Shown here: positions 46,006-58,859 of the stretch, in pieces
How the letters are laid out: every line of letters starts with the position of its first letter
How positions within the stretch are numbered: the first letter of the stretch is position 1
Source of the DNA: Macrotis lagotis
Taxonomy: Eukaryota > Chordata > Mammalia > Peramelemorphia > Peramelidae
Direction: 5' to 3'
DNA length: 64,000 bases
NCBI RefSeq assembly: GCF_037893015.1
Contig: NC_133658.1
Coordinates: 882,178,893-882,242,892 of the forward strand
The notes under the pieces: generated by a model
Told to the model about the DNA's origin: nothing
Database searches by the model: none
The model's input: only the letters and a program-made list of their open reading frames with translations
Program-made: the position numbers and the translations under genes

Positions 46006-46477
46006 TTCCTATTGCCACCTTTTGTGTGGTCATTATGCAATGCTCTATATCACTGCAAACTTCAGTGATGAGTGGTCCCCTGAACTCAGCAATCCCTCTT
46101 CTATCTCTTCATGAATTCATTTCAGCATCTCCCTTCCTCTCTGCAGAGCAGAGCAAAGGGGAAGGGGGTGTTGAAGGGTAGAAGAGGGGACCACCAATAG
46201 TTGCAAAGAAACAAAATTCAGTTTATGAAAGTTTGAGCTGGACTTTCCCATGGTCACATGGATAGTACCATCTCTTGATTCCTATATAATTTTATGTAAC
46301 AGAAATTTACAGTTTCATATCCAATTTTCCTTTCTCCTTTTCTTTGTATATTGAACTGTTCCTATCTCTTAAGCACATAATGAAAAAGAATTTTAAGAAA
46401 AAATATAAAGAGATCTTTAAGCAAATAGGCCACCTAGCAAACATGTTTGAGAGGGGTTCTTTTGTGCAGATTACAGA
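46006..46477. other. Non-coding stretch, no feature recognised
   Basis: Nothing recognised. Confidence 0.4.
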
Positions 46478-46650
46478 CTAGTCTGGTGCAGCAGGAAAGA
46501 GTGCTGAATTTGAAGTCAAGATCCAAGTTCAAATCTTGCTTCAGCACTTAACTTCTGGTGTCACTAGGGCAAAGCCTCAGTTTCCTCATTCCTAAAAAGA
46601 AGGGTTGGACTAGAGGACCTAAAAAGGACAATTTTAAAACCCTAATCCTA
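46478..46650 (+). repeat. Old tRNA-derived SINE
   Basis: Shows atccaagttcaaatcttgct, ctcagtttcctcattcctaa and gttggactagaggacct. Confidence 0.72.
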
Positions 46651-46654
46651 TACC

Positions 46655-47115
46655 TCTAAAGCCTCCTCAGTTTCTGAAATTCTGATTTCCTCCTCACCTC
46701 CCCTTCCTTGAACAGCCTTAGCATCCTCTAAGGATCAATGGAATGTGAAGAATCCCTGCCTGATGGTTCTCTCTACTCAGTTGCATAGGTGTGGTCTCTC
46801 ACCCACCCTCTCCCAAGAATATAAACTCTCAGAGGGCCAAGAATGTTTATTTTTGACTTTGGTTCCCCAGTCAGTAAGCATGGGTGGCCCAGCAAAGGGA
46901 GTCACAGGCCTGTGGTTAGGAAGACCTGAGTTCAAATTCAACCTCTGATACTTCTAGCTGGGCAAGTCACTTAATCCTATTTCCCTCATCTGTAAAATGA
47001 ACTGGAAAAAGGAATGTCAAACCATTCCATTATATCTGCCAAGAAAATAGGGTCATGGAGAGTTGGACAGGACTGAACAACAAAAAATAAATGTTTACTG
47101 AGTTGAGACCTATTC
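46655..47115 (+). mobile_element. L2 LINE end split by a SINE
   Basis: Left part: aaactctcagagggccaaga, tttgactttggttccccagt. Right part: aataaatgtttactgagttg. Confidence 0.65.
46893..47085 (+). repeat. SINE with RTE-like tail inside L2
   Basis: Shows gaagacctgagttcaaattc, gctgggcaagtcacttaatc, gttggacaggactgaacaac. Confidence 0.85.
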
Positions 47116-48085
47116 AACTCTAATCTTGGATCAGAACCAGGGGAAAGCTCTGAGATGGTATTGGGCAACAAAGCAAAATGACTTGGGATCAGTTTCCTAA
47201 AATTATTCTGTGAGCAGCTTTCACCTCTTCACAAGCAAGGGGGTGGTTCATTTGCCTAAAGACCTCACTGGATTGCTAAAAGTGTGATGTGAACACTGGC
47301 CTCTTGCCCCTGGAAATAACACTGAGTCCCCTAGTCCCAAGAGCACATGCTCCATTGGACTGGTAGAGATTTTCCAGGACTGCCTTCAGGAGCTATTTTT
47401 GTACAAAAGATGTCAGTCACCAAATTGAGGTTGGGGTGGGGAAAGGGGGTTCTTTTTTATGCCTTGCTAGGTTTGGGGGCCTCTGAGGCAAAGGAGGTGA
47501 TGGTGAATACTGAAAAGTTGATCAGAGAGGAGAGATGGACAAAATAGTCAGCTTGGAAAATGGCTTTGGCTCCACAGACCAAGAAGACAGGAGGCCAGGA
47601 GGCTAACAAGAAATAACTTTGTGATAAGTGATTAGTTTTCGTTTCTACGATAGTTGGGGAAACTGAGGAAAGCAGTTTCTATCTTACAGAGAAACAGCTA
47701 GAGAAAAGGAGAAAAAGAGCCAAAGTGGTAGAATTTGAGGAATGTTGGCTTACAGATGTAAATTAAGTTAATTTATATCTTACCAGGAACAAGGTAAATC
47801 TGTGTTAGACCTTTCAAGGGCCTGGCTACTAAATTGTGGGGAAGGGGAGATTTGATAAGGAATTTGAACCCATGAGGGGAGAGATAGGCCTTTGACCTTG
47901 GCAATACCCAGCCAACTGGGGTCCTGGGAGGGACTTGGGTTCTAGATGGGAGATAAAAGACCCTGATTTCATGTGCCATGTGTTCTACATTTCTATTTGG
48001 GACCCCTGTTCTTAAGGACATTTTAATAAAGGATCCTATTTGCTTCACTAATGGTGGTTCTGAATTCTTGATAAGGTACTTGTTT
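47116..48085. other. Non-coding stretch, no feature recognised
   Basis: About 1 kb of unique-looking sequence. The text at 47770-48070 (tgtgccatgtgttctacatt, attttaataaaggatcctat) has a late AATAAA and might be an LTR edge, but I could not support boundaries. Confidence 0.35.
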
Positions 48086-48233
48086 CATTTTTTCTTTTTT
48101 CTTTTTGGTTTTTGCAAGACAATGGGGTTAAGTGACTTGCCCAAGGTAATTATTAAATATTTAAGATCAGATTTGAACTCAGGTGCTCCTGACTCCAGGG
48201 TGGGTATTCTATCCACTGTGCCACCTAACCCAA
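48086..48233 (-). repeat. A-tailed CORE-SINE
   Basis: Reversed: ggtttttgcaagacaatggg, aactcaggtgctcctgactc, gtgccacctaaccc. Near-identical CTTGTTTC words flank it. Confidence 0.88.
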
Positions 48234-48361
48234 AGATGCTTGTTTCTTACGATGTCCTTATGAAATGAAAAGTATCTGGAAAAGAAAAAAAGAGAGAAAT
48301 GGATAAGTACCAGTTGCCACCCTTAGTATCATCAGTTTAGTTCAGTCTTTATTAAGTACAC

Positions 48362-48530
48362 AGTTGGCACAATAGAGTTGTCAGGGAAACTTGAGTTCAA
48401 ATCCTGCCCTAATACTTACTGCCTGTGTGATCTTGGTTAAATCATCTAACCCTCTGTGCCTCAATTTCCCTTTCTGTAAAAAAGGAGAGTTGGATTAGAT
48501 GGCATCTGAGGTCCCCTTCAAAGAGCCTAT
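48362..48530 (+). repeat. Old tRNA-derived SINE
   Basis: Shows ttgagttcaaatcctgccct, ctcaatttccctttctgtaa, tggattagatggcatctgag. Confidence 0.72.
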
Positions 48531-49289
48531 AAAACAATCCTGTACCTTCAAAGAACCTCCATTCTCCTGTGGTGGAAATTTCACGTACACTGACGAATGA
48601 ATACAAAATACATACAAATTTCTTTAGGATTCCTCTTCCCAGAGGAGAGCAGCTCCTCCAATCCAGTGTGAAAGTCTTAGGTCCAGAGTCCAGAGATTCT
48701 CTCAAGCCCCGGGAGGAATTTAGCCCAGTCTGGGCTGCCTGCAGAAATACTTTCCCTGGGCCTCATCTCCCTGGGGCCATTTGTCTTGATTAGGTATTGG
48801 CAGCTGTGGCTGATTAAATGCCCTGCCAAACCCTCCTGTTTGTTTCCCAGCTAGGGAGCATCATGGATTTTTAATTTCTCAGACAGTTTTGACCTTGGCA
48901 GCACTTGGACTAGCCCTCGGCAGGCCTGTATCTGTTGTTCCAATTGCCAGTCTTCATGGCCAACGGAGATCAAGGAAAAGTTGGTTGATCCACTTCTTCC
49001 GGAAGACAGAGATTATGGGGAGCCTCTCCAGCCGGGCACTTGAGGACAGCTGGCCACCAATGTCTGTTTCCAAGGAAACTGCTCTATTTGGTGGGGACAG
49101 GCTGGTCCACAGGCTATGGATTACATGCTGATGCTGTCCTACTTCCTACAAAAATCCTCCAGGGAATTATTCTTAACTGACTCCACCCAGGCTCCCTCCC
49201 ACCTCGTAATCCCTAAATTCACCTTTAGTCTCCTTCCCATGTGGCAGATTGTCATCACTGTCTAATTAGAGAGGTCACCAGGGGCAGTC
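48531..49289. other. Non-coding stretch, no feature recognised
   Basis: A well-mixed unique sequence at 48640-49140 with several short open frames but no domain. Confidence 0.4.
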
Positions 49290-49416
49290 CAAAGGACACT
49301 GGACCTTGGGACTGATCTACTTTCACTCCTTGTCTTCCCCTTTATTAAATTTATGACCTTGGTCTTAATCATTTTAAACCTCAGTTTATTTGTAAAACTG
49401 TGATAATCATACCTGG
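49290..49416 (+). repeat. Old tRNA-derived SINE
   Basis: Shows atttatgaccttggtcttaa and cctcagtttatttgtaaaac. Confidence 0.6.
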
Positions 49417-49426
49417 TTCAAGTGGT

Positions 49427-49729
49427 GATGATGACATGATGATTGTCCTTCATTGTTGAAGATCATGACATCAGGGAGGTGATACCATTTCAAGCACGTG
49501 AATTGGACTTGAGTGAGGGGGTCTCACTTTCTCCTCCAGAATCACATGAATTCTGTTGCCAGATAAGGATCAGGATGACTGGAGATGGCCCTGGATGTCT
49601 GGCAATCAGGGATATGTGACTTACCCAAGGTCACACAGCTAGTAAGTGTCTAGTGTCTAAGACTAGATTCAAACTCCTGTCCTTCTGACTCCAAAGTCAG
49701 TGCTCTATCCACGACACTACCTAGGCTGC
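49427..49729 (-). repeat. Long CORE-SINE with extended tail
   Basis: Flanked by a perfect 10-bp duplication TTCAAGTGGT (49417-49426, 49730-49739). Reversed: agatcatgacatcagggagg, gatgactggagatggccctg, acttacccaaggtcacacag. Confidence 0.92.
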
Positions 49730-49849
49730 TTCAAGTGGTTGAGGGACAAAGAAGTGGCAGGGCCTAATTATTATAAAAGTTAATATTTATGTAGTATTTA
49801 CTAGGCTGAGCATATTACAATTGATGTCTGTCCATTTTGGAAGAAGAAC

Positions 49850-50310
49850 AAGATCACTTAACCTTTTTTTTGCCTCAGTCTCTTCCTTTGTAAAATGGGG
49901 ATAATAATGCCTGCAACATCTAACTGCCTAGAGCTTTGGTCATGGAGTCAAGATCTCAGATGCTTACTTGCTGTATGACCACTGAGTCATTTAACCTCTC
50001 TCCTCAGTTTCCTAATCTATAAAACTGCTTGTTTTGGCAAGGCAATGGGATTTAAGTGACTTAATACAGCTGCCCCAAGGGATAAAAAAAAATATTTGAA
50101 AGCAACGCTATCTGAATCAAATGAGAAAACATACTTAGAACACTTTGCAAACCTTAAAGCACTATGAAAATATTAATTACTGTTGTGATGATCAAATGAA
50201 ATAACTCCTGAGAAAATGTTAAATGTTATACTCAGTCAGTTGCTCCTTCATAAGGGCAGGATTCAAACTTAGGTCTTCCTGCTTCAAAGACCCACCATCC
50301 ACATCTTGAT
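49850..50310 (+). repeat. Pieces of several old SINEs
   Basis: Shows cctcagtctcttcctttgta, then tcatggagtcaagatctcag, an inverted scrap ggcaaggcaatgggatttaa at 50036, and a minus-strand scrap at 50250-50300. Confidence 0.55.
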
Positions 50311-50889
50311 CTTTTTCCTCCCCCCCTTCCCTTCTCCTTTCCCTTTTTTTTCCTCCTTCCTCTGGTTAACATTTTAGGGACTTTAAATGGTGGAAAGTTC
50401 AAGCCCAATTGGTGGGGTGGGGGAGGGAGTGTGGAATCAAAAGGTTGGTTGCCCTTTCTATTTATGCTCCCGGTTGGCCCTGCCTCCACAAGTTTATTAG
50501 CATCACTGGGGGAACCCAGAACCAATTCCTCTCCTAGGCACTATCCAAGATTGGAGAGGGGGGTGGGAGAGGCTAGCCTGGAACCACAGCTGATCATCTC
50601 ATCCCTGCTCTTAGAACCCCAGATGGTATGGATGTTGACTTGGAATCTGGGGCATGAGCAAGGTCAGCTCCAGGACATGCCAACTGGAATTACTGTGCTT
50701 AAATTCAGGTTATAGATTTTTGTTTTTCAGCTTTTCCAATTTGTCATGACTGGAGGGCATCCCCTGGGGTGTCCATTTGGCATCCCAGGTGACATCTTCA
50801 ACCCCTCACTCTCTCCATCCTACCCAACACCCCCATAGCCAATCTTTTGCCAAGGAAATCTTGTCGATTTGACCTCCCTAACATTTCTT
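50311..50889. other. Non-coding stretch, no feature recognised
   Basis: Pyrimidine-rich at 50315-50370. No gene. Confidence 0.4.
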
Positions 50890-51475
50890 GTATCTGCCCC
50901 CTTCTTTCCTCTGGCATTGCTGCCACCACCCTGGTACAGGTAATCCTCATCTCATACTTGTACTACTGCAATAACTGGATGCTTGGTCTCTTCTTCCCTG
51001 TCTCTCCTTCACCCAGTTGTCAAAGTGAGCTTCCTAAAGTGCAGAGGTAACTGTGCAATTGCAAAGATTCCTCACCTCATAATCAAAGCCCTTTTTAATC
51101 CACCCTTCACCCCCAATCTTCCCAGTCTTCTTACCCCTTATTCACCACCTTACTGTGACCCAGTGACACTGACTTCCTCAAATAAGACCCTCCCAATCTT
51201 AGCTATAGGCAATGGACCTGGCTGTCTCCCAGACCTCGAAAGCTCTCACTCATCTGCTCTGCCTCTGGGCTTCCTCCAGTCTTACCTCTTACAAGGTTTT
51301 TCTGATCTCCTTTAATGTTGGTGTCTTCCTTACCTCTATGGATTATTTCCAAATGATCCCATATAGAATCTATTGGTACAGATGTGTTTACTTGTCTACA
51401 CTACTTGACTATGAGCTCCCTAGAGAGCAGGAATTGCCCAGATGCTTCACCCATTGCCTGGCCATATTTGGTGGC
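50890..51475 (+). mobile_element. L2 LINE 3' region
   Basis: Shows tgcaataactggatgcttgg, gtgagcttcctaaagtgcag, ctcataatcaaagccctttt, tatgagctccctagagagca, ggaattgcccagatgcttca. Confidence 0.75.
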
Positions 51476-52109
51476 TTAACAATGATAGGCATCAGGTTAA
51501 GTCCTTGAATGCCAAGTGACAGCCAAAGGTGCCTGTCATCAAAGGGGTCAGTCTGTGAGCAGTTTGGCTTTCTCCAGCACTGTAGACTAAAACTGTTGGC
51601 CATTTTCATTTCAAGGATTTTGAAGGGTGAAATCAATTATATGTGAGTGTGTGTGTCCCAAACACCCCTCTACACACACACATCTATGTACACAGCCTAT
51701 CAATAGCAGCTGAGCTCATTACAACTGGCAGAGAGATTCACATCTAACATTTAATTCAACAAATATTTATTAAGTATGCACTTCTGACACCTGTTGACTG
51801 AGTGACCCTGAATAAATTACTTAACTTCAGTGTCCTCAACTGTCTAAAAGGAGTGACCCAGAAGGTGCTGACCAGCACTGGAGGAGAGTCTCTATACTGG
51901 CTCCCAATACCAGTGAAATCACTGTCCCAGACCCTCTCCTTTACTATGTTCGAGGCAAGAGGTAAAGTTGAGTAAGGAGATAGAAGGTTGGCCAACACAC
52001 TGGCTATGACCTCAGACCATTCATTTCACTTTCCTGGACCTGCTTCCTCAACTGTGAAAAGAGAAGACAGGGAAGAAACTTCCAGCTTAGATCTGTGACC
52101 CCCCCCATT
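51476..52109. other. Non-coding stretch with an old SINE trace
   Basis: A CA-rich patch lies at 51660-51690. A short array-family word (aacaaatatttattaagtat) occurs at about 51759. An old SINE trace is at 51785-51860. Confidence 0.4.
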
Positions 52110-52340
52110 CCTATGACAAATATGACACAGAAGAGAGGGATATAAGTATGAAACAGAGAGGGGCAGAGAGAGAGAGGCAGAGAATAAAAGAGGAGGAAGA
52201 GAGAGACATAGAGACAAATGGAGAGAGACAAAGAGGGAAAGAGGGAAGGACAGAAAGAGATGGAGGCAGAGAAACATCAAGGAGACAAAAAAAGGAGGGA
52301 AGGAAGGAGAGGCAGAGACAAAGAGACAGAGACAGAAAGC
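52110..52340. repeat. GA-rich purine tract
   Basis: GAGAGA/GGCAGAGA text. The opposite-strand open frames made of Leu and Ser are repeat-driven. Confidence 0.88.
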
Positions 52341-52411
52341 ACACCAACCAGGTTGGGGGGTGGAGAGTCCAGTTGCTAGAGAACAGTCCTACTCACTTCG
52401 GAGGTAGTTTT

Positions 52412-52538
52412 TTTTTTAAGGTTTTTGTAAGGCAATGGGGTTAAGTGGCTTGCCCAAGGCCACACAGCTAGATAATTAAGTGTCTGAGGTCGAATTTGAA
52501 ACCACTGCTTTATCCACCTCACCACCAAGCCGCCTCCC
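52412..52538 (-). repeat. A-tailed CORE-SINE with an internal loss
   Basis: Reversed: ggtttttgtaaggcaatggg, gtgtctgaggtcgaatttga, then directly aaccactgctttatccacct, so the GGAGTCAGGAG block is missing. GAGGTAGTT flanks both sides. Confidence 0.88.
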
Positions 52539-53037
52539 TGAGGTAGTTCTAAAGGATGGCCCTGAGTCCTTTGCTAAACTCACTACCAACAATCAGGGGA
52601 GTTCAGAATGAAATCTCAGACTTCTCAGGAATGGCCCTCTTTCACCCACTGTGGTCCAGTTCCAGAGCAATTGGCATTGGATTGGCTTTGGTAGAGAGCA
52701 CCCAGAGCTCCCTTATCAACTTCTTTTCCCTCAGTTGCCCCCCAGAAGAGAATCAAGTTGGAGACACTTCCTCTGACTAGGTTTGGTAACTCAGTATAGA
52801 TCTTTATCTAAGCATTAAGCTAATAGAGTTTGATTAAAGACATGAGTTAGCCATCTTTTGCAACCCACCACAGCTGTGATACTAAAGCTGAAACGTGTTA
52901 TATTGAAGAAATCATAAATCATTGCTGGTCTTTAGTAAGAAACACACACATGAAACAGGTGAGTGGACTTCAGGACAGATCTCCCTGGTGAAAATACAAA
53001 GCTGAGACGATCATTCCCATCATTTTCATCGCCATAA
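52539..53037. other. Non-coding stretch, no feature recognised
   Basis: Nothing recognised. Confidence 0.4.
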
Positions 53038-53175
53038 AGGCTAAACCATCTAGATGACACAAGGGAGAGAACCTTAGGTTCAAATCCATCCTTAAACACT
53101 TACTAGCTTTATGACTCTGGGGCAAGTCATTTAACCTCTGCTTCCATTTTCCCATCAGTAAAATGAAGCTAATAG
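53038..53175 (+). repeat. Old CORE-SINE
   Basis: Shows aaccatctagatgacacaag, ccttaggttcaaatccatcc, ggggcaagtcatttaacctc. Confidence 0.75.
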
Positions 53176-53190
53176 TAACATCCATTTCTT

Positions 53191-53343
53191 TTTTTTTTTT
53201 TTGGTTTTTGCAAGGCAAATGGAGTTAAGTGACTTGCCCAAGGCCACACAGCTAGGCAATTAAATGTCTGAGACAGGATTTAAACTCACGTACTACTGAC
53301 TCCAGGGCTGGTGCTTTATCCACTGTGCCACCTAGCTGCCTTG
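53191..53343 (-). repeat. A-tailed CORE-SINE
   Basis: Flanked by TAACATCCATTTCTT (53176-53190) and TAACATCTATTTCTT (53344-53358). Confidence 0.92.
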
Positions 53344-53364
53344 TAACATCTATTTCTTGTGGGG

Positions 53365-53365
<1 letters not shown>

Positions 53366-53398
<33 letters not shown>
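53366..53398. repeat. (G)33 homopolymer
   Basis: Thirty-three uninterrupted Gs, preceded by GGGGC, 8 bp after the SINE target duplication. It would form G-quadruplexes; length in the assembly may be unreliable. Confidence 0.9.
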
Positions 53399-53400
<2 letters not shown>

Positions 53401-54089
53401 GTGAAGCTAAAATGAAATATTTGTAAAGCACTTTGCAAAGGCAAAGCACTGACCTCTTTGTGGGAAATGTTTCTGGACATCAAGGTTGATGTATCCTGAG
53501 ACTGATGTGGAGGATATGTGGGAAAGGGGCCATGGTGACAAATGTAAGCTCCCTGAAGACCAGAACCTTTTGTGTCTTTGAGTTCCTGAGACAGAAGTGT
53601 CTCATCAGTGCCTGCTAGGTTGGACTGATTTGAATCAGGTCCTTAGCTTTGAAGCTTTGATTTGATGAGTCACAAAAAAGCTGAATATGAACCCAGATCT
53701 TTGTGACTCTAAACTGAGCCCTCCAAAGGAAGAATTCCTAGATTTCTAAATCAAGAATTCTGAAGACACATAAAAATTGCCTCATACATAAGTGTCACCC
53801 ATCAGGGTACTGTAATTAGTGTTCATGTGTGTGAGGTCCCTTCTAGCTCTCAATTCTTGGACTTTATAATTCTATATGGGACACAGAACAGCCTTCTAGA
53901 GGACAAAACTGCAGTATACTCTCTAGACAGGCAGGGCTTGGCTAAGCTTTAAAAGCAAAGTTTGTTAAGCACATTGAATTAAACATGATTTTGGGTTAAC
54001 ACCAATCTATCTCATGTTCCTATCACATGAACCCTAAGAGACCCAATGGAAAAGGGGGCTGGGTAAATGGCAAAGAGAAGCCAGAGACC
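53399..54089. other. Intergenic stretch beyond the UBIAD1 3' end
   Basis: An L2-like end (gtaagctccctgaagaccag) lies at about 53541. The sequence from about 53.7 kb to 56.4 kb holds no SINE. Confidence 0.45.
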
Positions 54090-55933
54090 AGTGATGAGTG
54101 AAATTTTTTTTAATGAACAAGACAAAGAAAACGTCACTGAATCAAGGACAGCCATATAAATACATGGTGAGCTGTGTATAAAACTCATTACCAAATTTGG
54201 CCTCATCAGAATGTGTATCAAAAATGTATTAAAATCAGCACTAAACTCTATCATGTGAGCTGATGATACAGATGGGCAGGCTGGGCAGATAGTGGTAGCT
54301 AACTTGGGGATCAATTGAAGACTCTATCCCTAAACCTCAAGGGAGAAATTCTGAAAGGATGCAGAAGCACCTGCAACTCCACAACTGGGGCATTTCTTTA
54401 AAAGGTCTTGGGAAGTCCGAGGAGGACTTCACCCTTTCTCTTTGCTGCTGGTTTGTCCCAGGACCATAAACCTTTGCTAAGTATCTTTAAGAACTTCCTG
54501 GTCTCCATATTCTTTTTTTCCTTGTGATGTGATCAACCAGCAGTCAAGTCTGGTGATCTGTGAGATAAACTGGTCTACCAGTTTGGACACAAAAGCTTTA
54601 AAGTTGCTGTCAGGATGGGGGAGGGGGTTTACAAATGTTTGGGGTTGGTCATATGAGGCCATTATATCCTAGCAGAGAATGTGGATGAATCCTGGACCAT
54701 CACATTGCAAGTGAGCAAAAGCAGTCCCAAAACCACCATCTGTCTCAGAGAAATGGAAAAGCTGCCCAGCTGAGCAAAAAGACTGACCTATTTTTAATGT
54801 GTCCTTAGCAAACTCCTCTCCTGGCTTCATCTCAAACATCCTATAGTAAAGATGTGTCAAAATTGCATCTGCTTCAAGAGGACAAACTAAATTAGCTGTA
54901 CCTGGCCTACTCTGGCTCAGAAATGGCCCAATGACCTGACCTGGGAATAAGGAGTTATGTGTCTGGTTTGAGTACCCTGGGGTAGTGAGCAAAGTATCAT
55001 CTCTTACCAGGAAATCTAGTTACTAAATGCTCATTTTTCCCCCTTCTTGTGGAAACAGGATAAGGGTATTCAAAAGAAATGTTAAAGGGGAGGGAGGGAC
55101 TGAGTATTGGTGAATGGGAAACAGTATCCTGAATCCCTCCAACAGCCTGCCAAACTGTCATTGCTCCTACAGTTTTTAGGCCAATGATAAGTGAAGCATT
55201 TAACCCGGTCTGTCTTTTTAGACATTCCTACAAAGCAAACAGCCATTCTTCGCTTCTCCACACAAACCACCAAAGTGCCCACCTGGGACTGGTTTTTTTT
55301 TCCCCTCCTTGTCTCCAACTAGATCATTTGCTAAAGTATCTTTTTTAGTCAACTGCGGCAACTAACAAGAGAGTGATGTGTCGAGGGGCAAACATGTCTG
55401 ACCGCTCCCTCCAGGCTATGAATGACAACTTTCTCAGCCCTGTTCGGGACCAGAGTGAAAAGATAAGAGACTGGCACTATCCATGTTAATTGAGCCTGCT
55501 TCTACCCATCAACATACAAGATCAAGATCGGTAAGAAAATATAGCTTAAATAAGAATTGTAAGAAAAACCCAGTAATTATGGTTCTAATTGAAGGGAGAT
55601 GGTGAGGGGAGAGGCTAAGTGACAGAGAGCCTCTTAACAGTCATATGGAAGGGGCAGCTTCATTTCAAAGCGACCTGACACTGCCCTCTAGTGGAAGCTG
55701 TGAACAGAGCAAGCACCTAGATCACTGATGTCCATCATTCAAATAAAATTCTTTCTAAGGATTGTGAGAAAACATGGGTAGCGTATCAAGAGTCTGTTAC
55801 TCCAAAAGCGCAAAAGGTCACCAAACACCAGTCTGCTCTCAGATTCTCTGGTTTCAACACTGAGCCAGGGAATCACATTCCACTGAAAAGGAAACAAGGG
55901 TTTTGCAGAGGGCAGTGGAAAGCCCTGGTCCCT
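54090..55933 (-). other. UBIAD1: UBIAD1 3' untranslated region (probable)
   Basis: From the stop codon to a candidate poly(A) site the sequence holds no SINE, L2 or MIR, in contrast to the rest of the window, which fits a transcribed 3' UTR. No minus-strand AATAAA (plus TTTATT) is seen closer to the stop. The 107-residue open frame at 54669-54992 lies within this UTR and is not taken as a gene. The 3' boundary is inferred, not measured. Confidence 0.5.
54109..54114 (-). promoter_or_regulatory. UBIAD1: Candidate ATTAAA poly(A) signal of UBIAD1
   Basis: ATTAAA on the minus strand, followed by A- and T-rich text, is the first accepted-form signal I found downstream of the stop. Confidence 0.45.
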
Positions 55934-56488
<555 letters not shown>

Positions 56489-56689
56489 TCATCTCACTCT
56501 TACTGTCAAAAGTCAAGAAGCTTTTATAAGGGAAGGGCAAAAGAAACAGGAACTTGAAGCAGGACAGTAAGCCCTGCAATCAGTTCTCTCCTCAACAGTG
56601 GCAAAGGCAAATTTGGTTTGTTCTCAGATACAGAAAAGGGGTAGAAAGATTACTAATTATTCTGTTTTTAAGTAAATCCCTTGTAGACA

Positions 56690-57030
56690 TAACTTAACAA
56701 ACCTTTATTAAGTGTCCACTCTGTTTAGGATACCCCATTATATGCTAAATGAGAGTGCCACAGAGGTACCAACTTCTCCAAGCCTTAGCTGCCTCATCTG
56801 AGGCATCCAGGTCTGCACTGTACAAAGGACACCAGGCCTGGAGGCAGGACCTGACCTGAGTTCAAAGCCTGCTAGCTGTGTGATCCAGTGCAAGTGACTT
56901 TATTTCTGTCTGCCTCTAATTTCCTCAACTCTAAAGTAGAGATAACAGCAACTACCTCCCTGAGTAATAAATATTTAAAATGAACTTTAACACAGTGCCT
57001 GGGTCTATATAAATGTTAGCCATCATTCAC
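56690..57030 (+). repeat. Dispersed repeat and old SINE in the UBIAD1 intron
   Basis: 56695-56780 resembles the 2.3-kb family (aacctttattaagtgtccac). 56815-57025 is a SINE (gacctgacctgagttcaaag, gtgcaagtgactttatttct). Confidence 0.6.
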
Positions 57031-57924
57031 CACCACTACCAGCAGCAGCAGCATCTGCAAAATGAGAAGACTGGAGTAGAGGACCCCAAGATCTCTTCCA
57101 GCCATTGAAACTAGGACTGTGAGCTTAATGCTTCTTTCCAAGCCCCCACGGTGTGTAATCACCACAGTACCTTCTCCCTATTCTGCTGGCACCAGGGTCA
57201 GGAGAGAGTTTTCATCTCTGGACATGCCCACCACCTTCAGCAAGGGTTGTTCCTATTTCCCCCTAATCCCCAGGCCCCTCTGAAACAAACAATAAGGAAC
57301 AGCCCAAACAGAATGCCTCTGAACCCCTGGAGCTCTAGGGCTGCTGACTTAAGAGTTGGAATCGCCCACAAAAGCCACATTCACTGGCAGGCTTTCCAGG
57401 CTTGGCTCCTTCCTAGATGGACATTTCCTCTCTCTTTAGATTCCCTGAGGCCAGGAGGAAATTACACTTCCTTACCCTCCATCAGCCAGCTTTGAAGAGC
57501 AGCCCCGGGGTTCTCCATAATTCTAAATGACTCAAGCTATCTATCACTTTGTGTTTGTGAGTCATTTATATTACATCTAACCACTGCAGCAGACCAGGAG
57601 GTCCACCTTCCACAGTCAAAGCCATGATGATCAGCCTAAGAATACATGCTGAGGTAAGCCTAGAAAATCACAGAAAAAGTCTAACCATCTGCATTCATCT
57701 TTGCCTTTTGTCCTCCTAATACTGGATAAGAACAAAATCAGTGCCATTTCATTTTCTCCTTCTTGTGGGCTCTAAGTTCAACCTCTGGTCTTGCTACATT
57801 TAAAAAAAAAAAGGCAGCAACAAGTCAACACAAGCGCTCCTTAAATGTGACACAGTATCATGACAAAAACTATATTTGGGAAGCAAGCTCAGCCAAAGAG
57901 CTTGGCAGGATTCCTAAAGATGTT

Positions 57925-58370
57925 GTTAGCCCTTCATTTTCAAAAAAGACCAGTGATATCATATGTTGAACATAAATTGGATTTAAGAAAGGCAAAGTTG
58001 CACAAAGTCATCAGCCTCAGTCCCTTCTGGAGTCACCATAGTTCAGTGACAAGACAAAAATCAGGATGACTGGTGATGTCCTGTGATGTAGTGGATGACC
58101 TTGGTGTCTCTGACATCTGACCAAGTGCCACAGCACCTGCTTTGGCCACTTCTGTAGCTGTTGAAACAAATTCTTCTCCTATTCCACCAGGAAAAACCTT
58201 TATATGCATGAGGTACAGACCCCTAACTCAACAACAAGTTCAAGGCCTGTCAGCTACCTTCAACCTAGTTTAGCCTGTAAATGGGCTGTTCAAGGAGGAT
58301 GTGAGGGCTGAGTCTTTTTTAGGGGTACTCACCTAATTTACCCAGCTCTTACCAGTGGCTCCAAGAAGCT
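57925..58370 (-). mobile_element. RTE-related fragment in the UBIAD1 intron
   Basis: Shows aaaaagaccagtgatatcat, aatcaggatgactggtgatg, ggccacttctgtagctgttg, caaggcctgtcagctacctt, and tgggctgttcaaggaggatg. I recall this longer text from marsupial RTE-type LINEs whose end was copied into SINE tails. Confidence 0.55.
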
Positions 58371-58613
58371 GTAGCATGTGCAGCAGCCAACCCCAGTTTA
58401 AAAGCAAAATTCATAGATGTAGACACATAGATCAGGCCTACAGCAGGTCTCTCAAACTCTTGCCATCTCTCAGCCCTCCTCGTGTCTAAGGCAGGCAGGA
58501 TTCCTGCCCTCCAGACAGACCTCAGTTCTGACTATGGAAGCCTGATTAATCACTTCTGCTCCAAAGCAGAACCCCACTGCTTTGCAAAGAAAAGAAAAGA
58601 AAGATCAAGGAGA

Positions 58614-58785
58614 ACTTTTTTTTATTTTATTTTTTTAGGTTTTGCCAGGCAATGAATGGGGTTAAGTGGCTTGCCCGAGGCCACACGGCTAGGTAATTAT
58701 TAAGCGTCTGAGATCACATTTGAACTCAGGACCTCCTGACTCCAGGACCAGTGCTCTATCCACTGCACCACCTAGCCCCCCCACC
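58614..58785 (-). repeat. A-tailed CORE-SINE in the UBIAD1 intron
   Basis: Reversed: ttttttaggttttgccaggc, cttgcccgaggccacacggc, caccacctagcccccc. Sense-oriented with respect to UBIAD1. Confidence 0.9.
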
Positions 58786-58859
58786 CCAGGGGAATGTTTT
58801 CTGGGATCAGAGTTGGATTCCTAAAGTGGTTGTTTCATGACTTTCAAAAGTAACTCCCT

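Noticed and set aside
47770-48070. A fourth LTR-like block
   Set aside because: A late AATAAA and unique text are suggestive, but no start, end or TATA-like word could be placed.
54669-54992. 107-residue minus-strand open frame
   Set aside because: Lies in the probable UBIAD1 3' UTR and matches no family I know.
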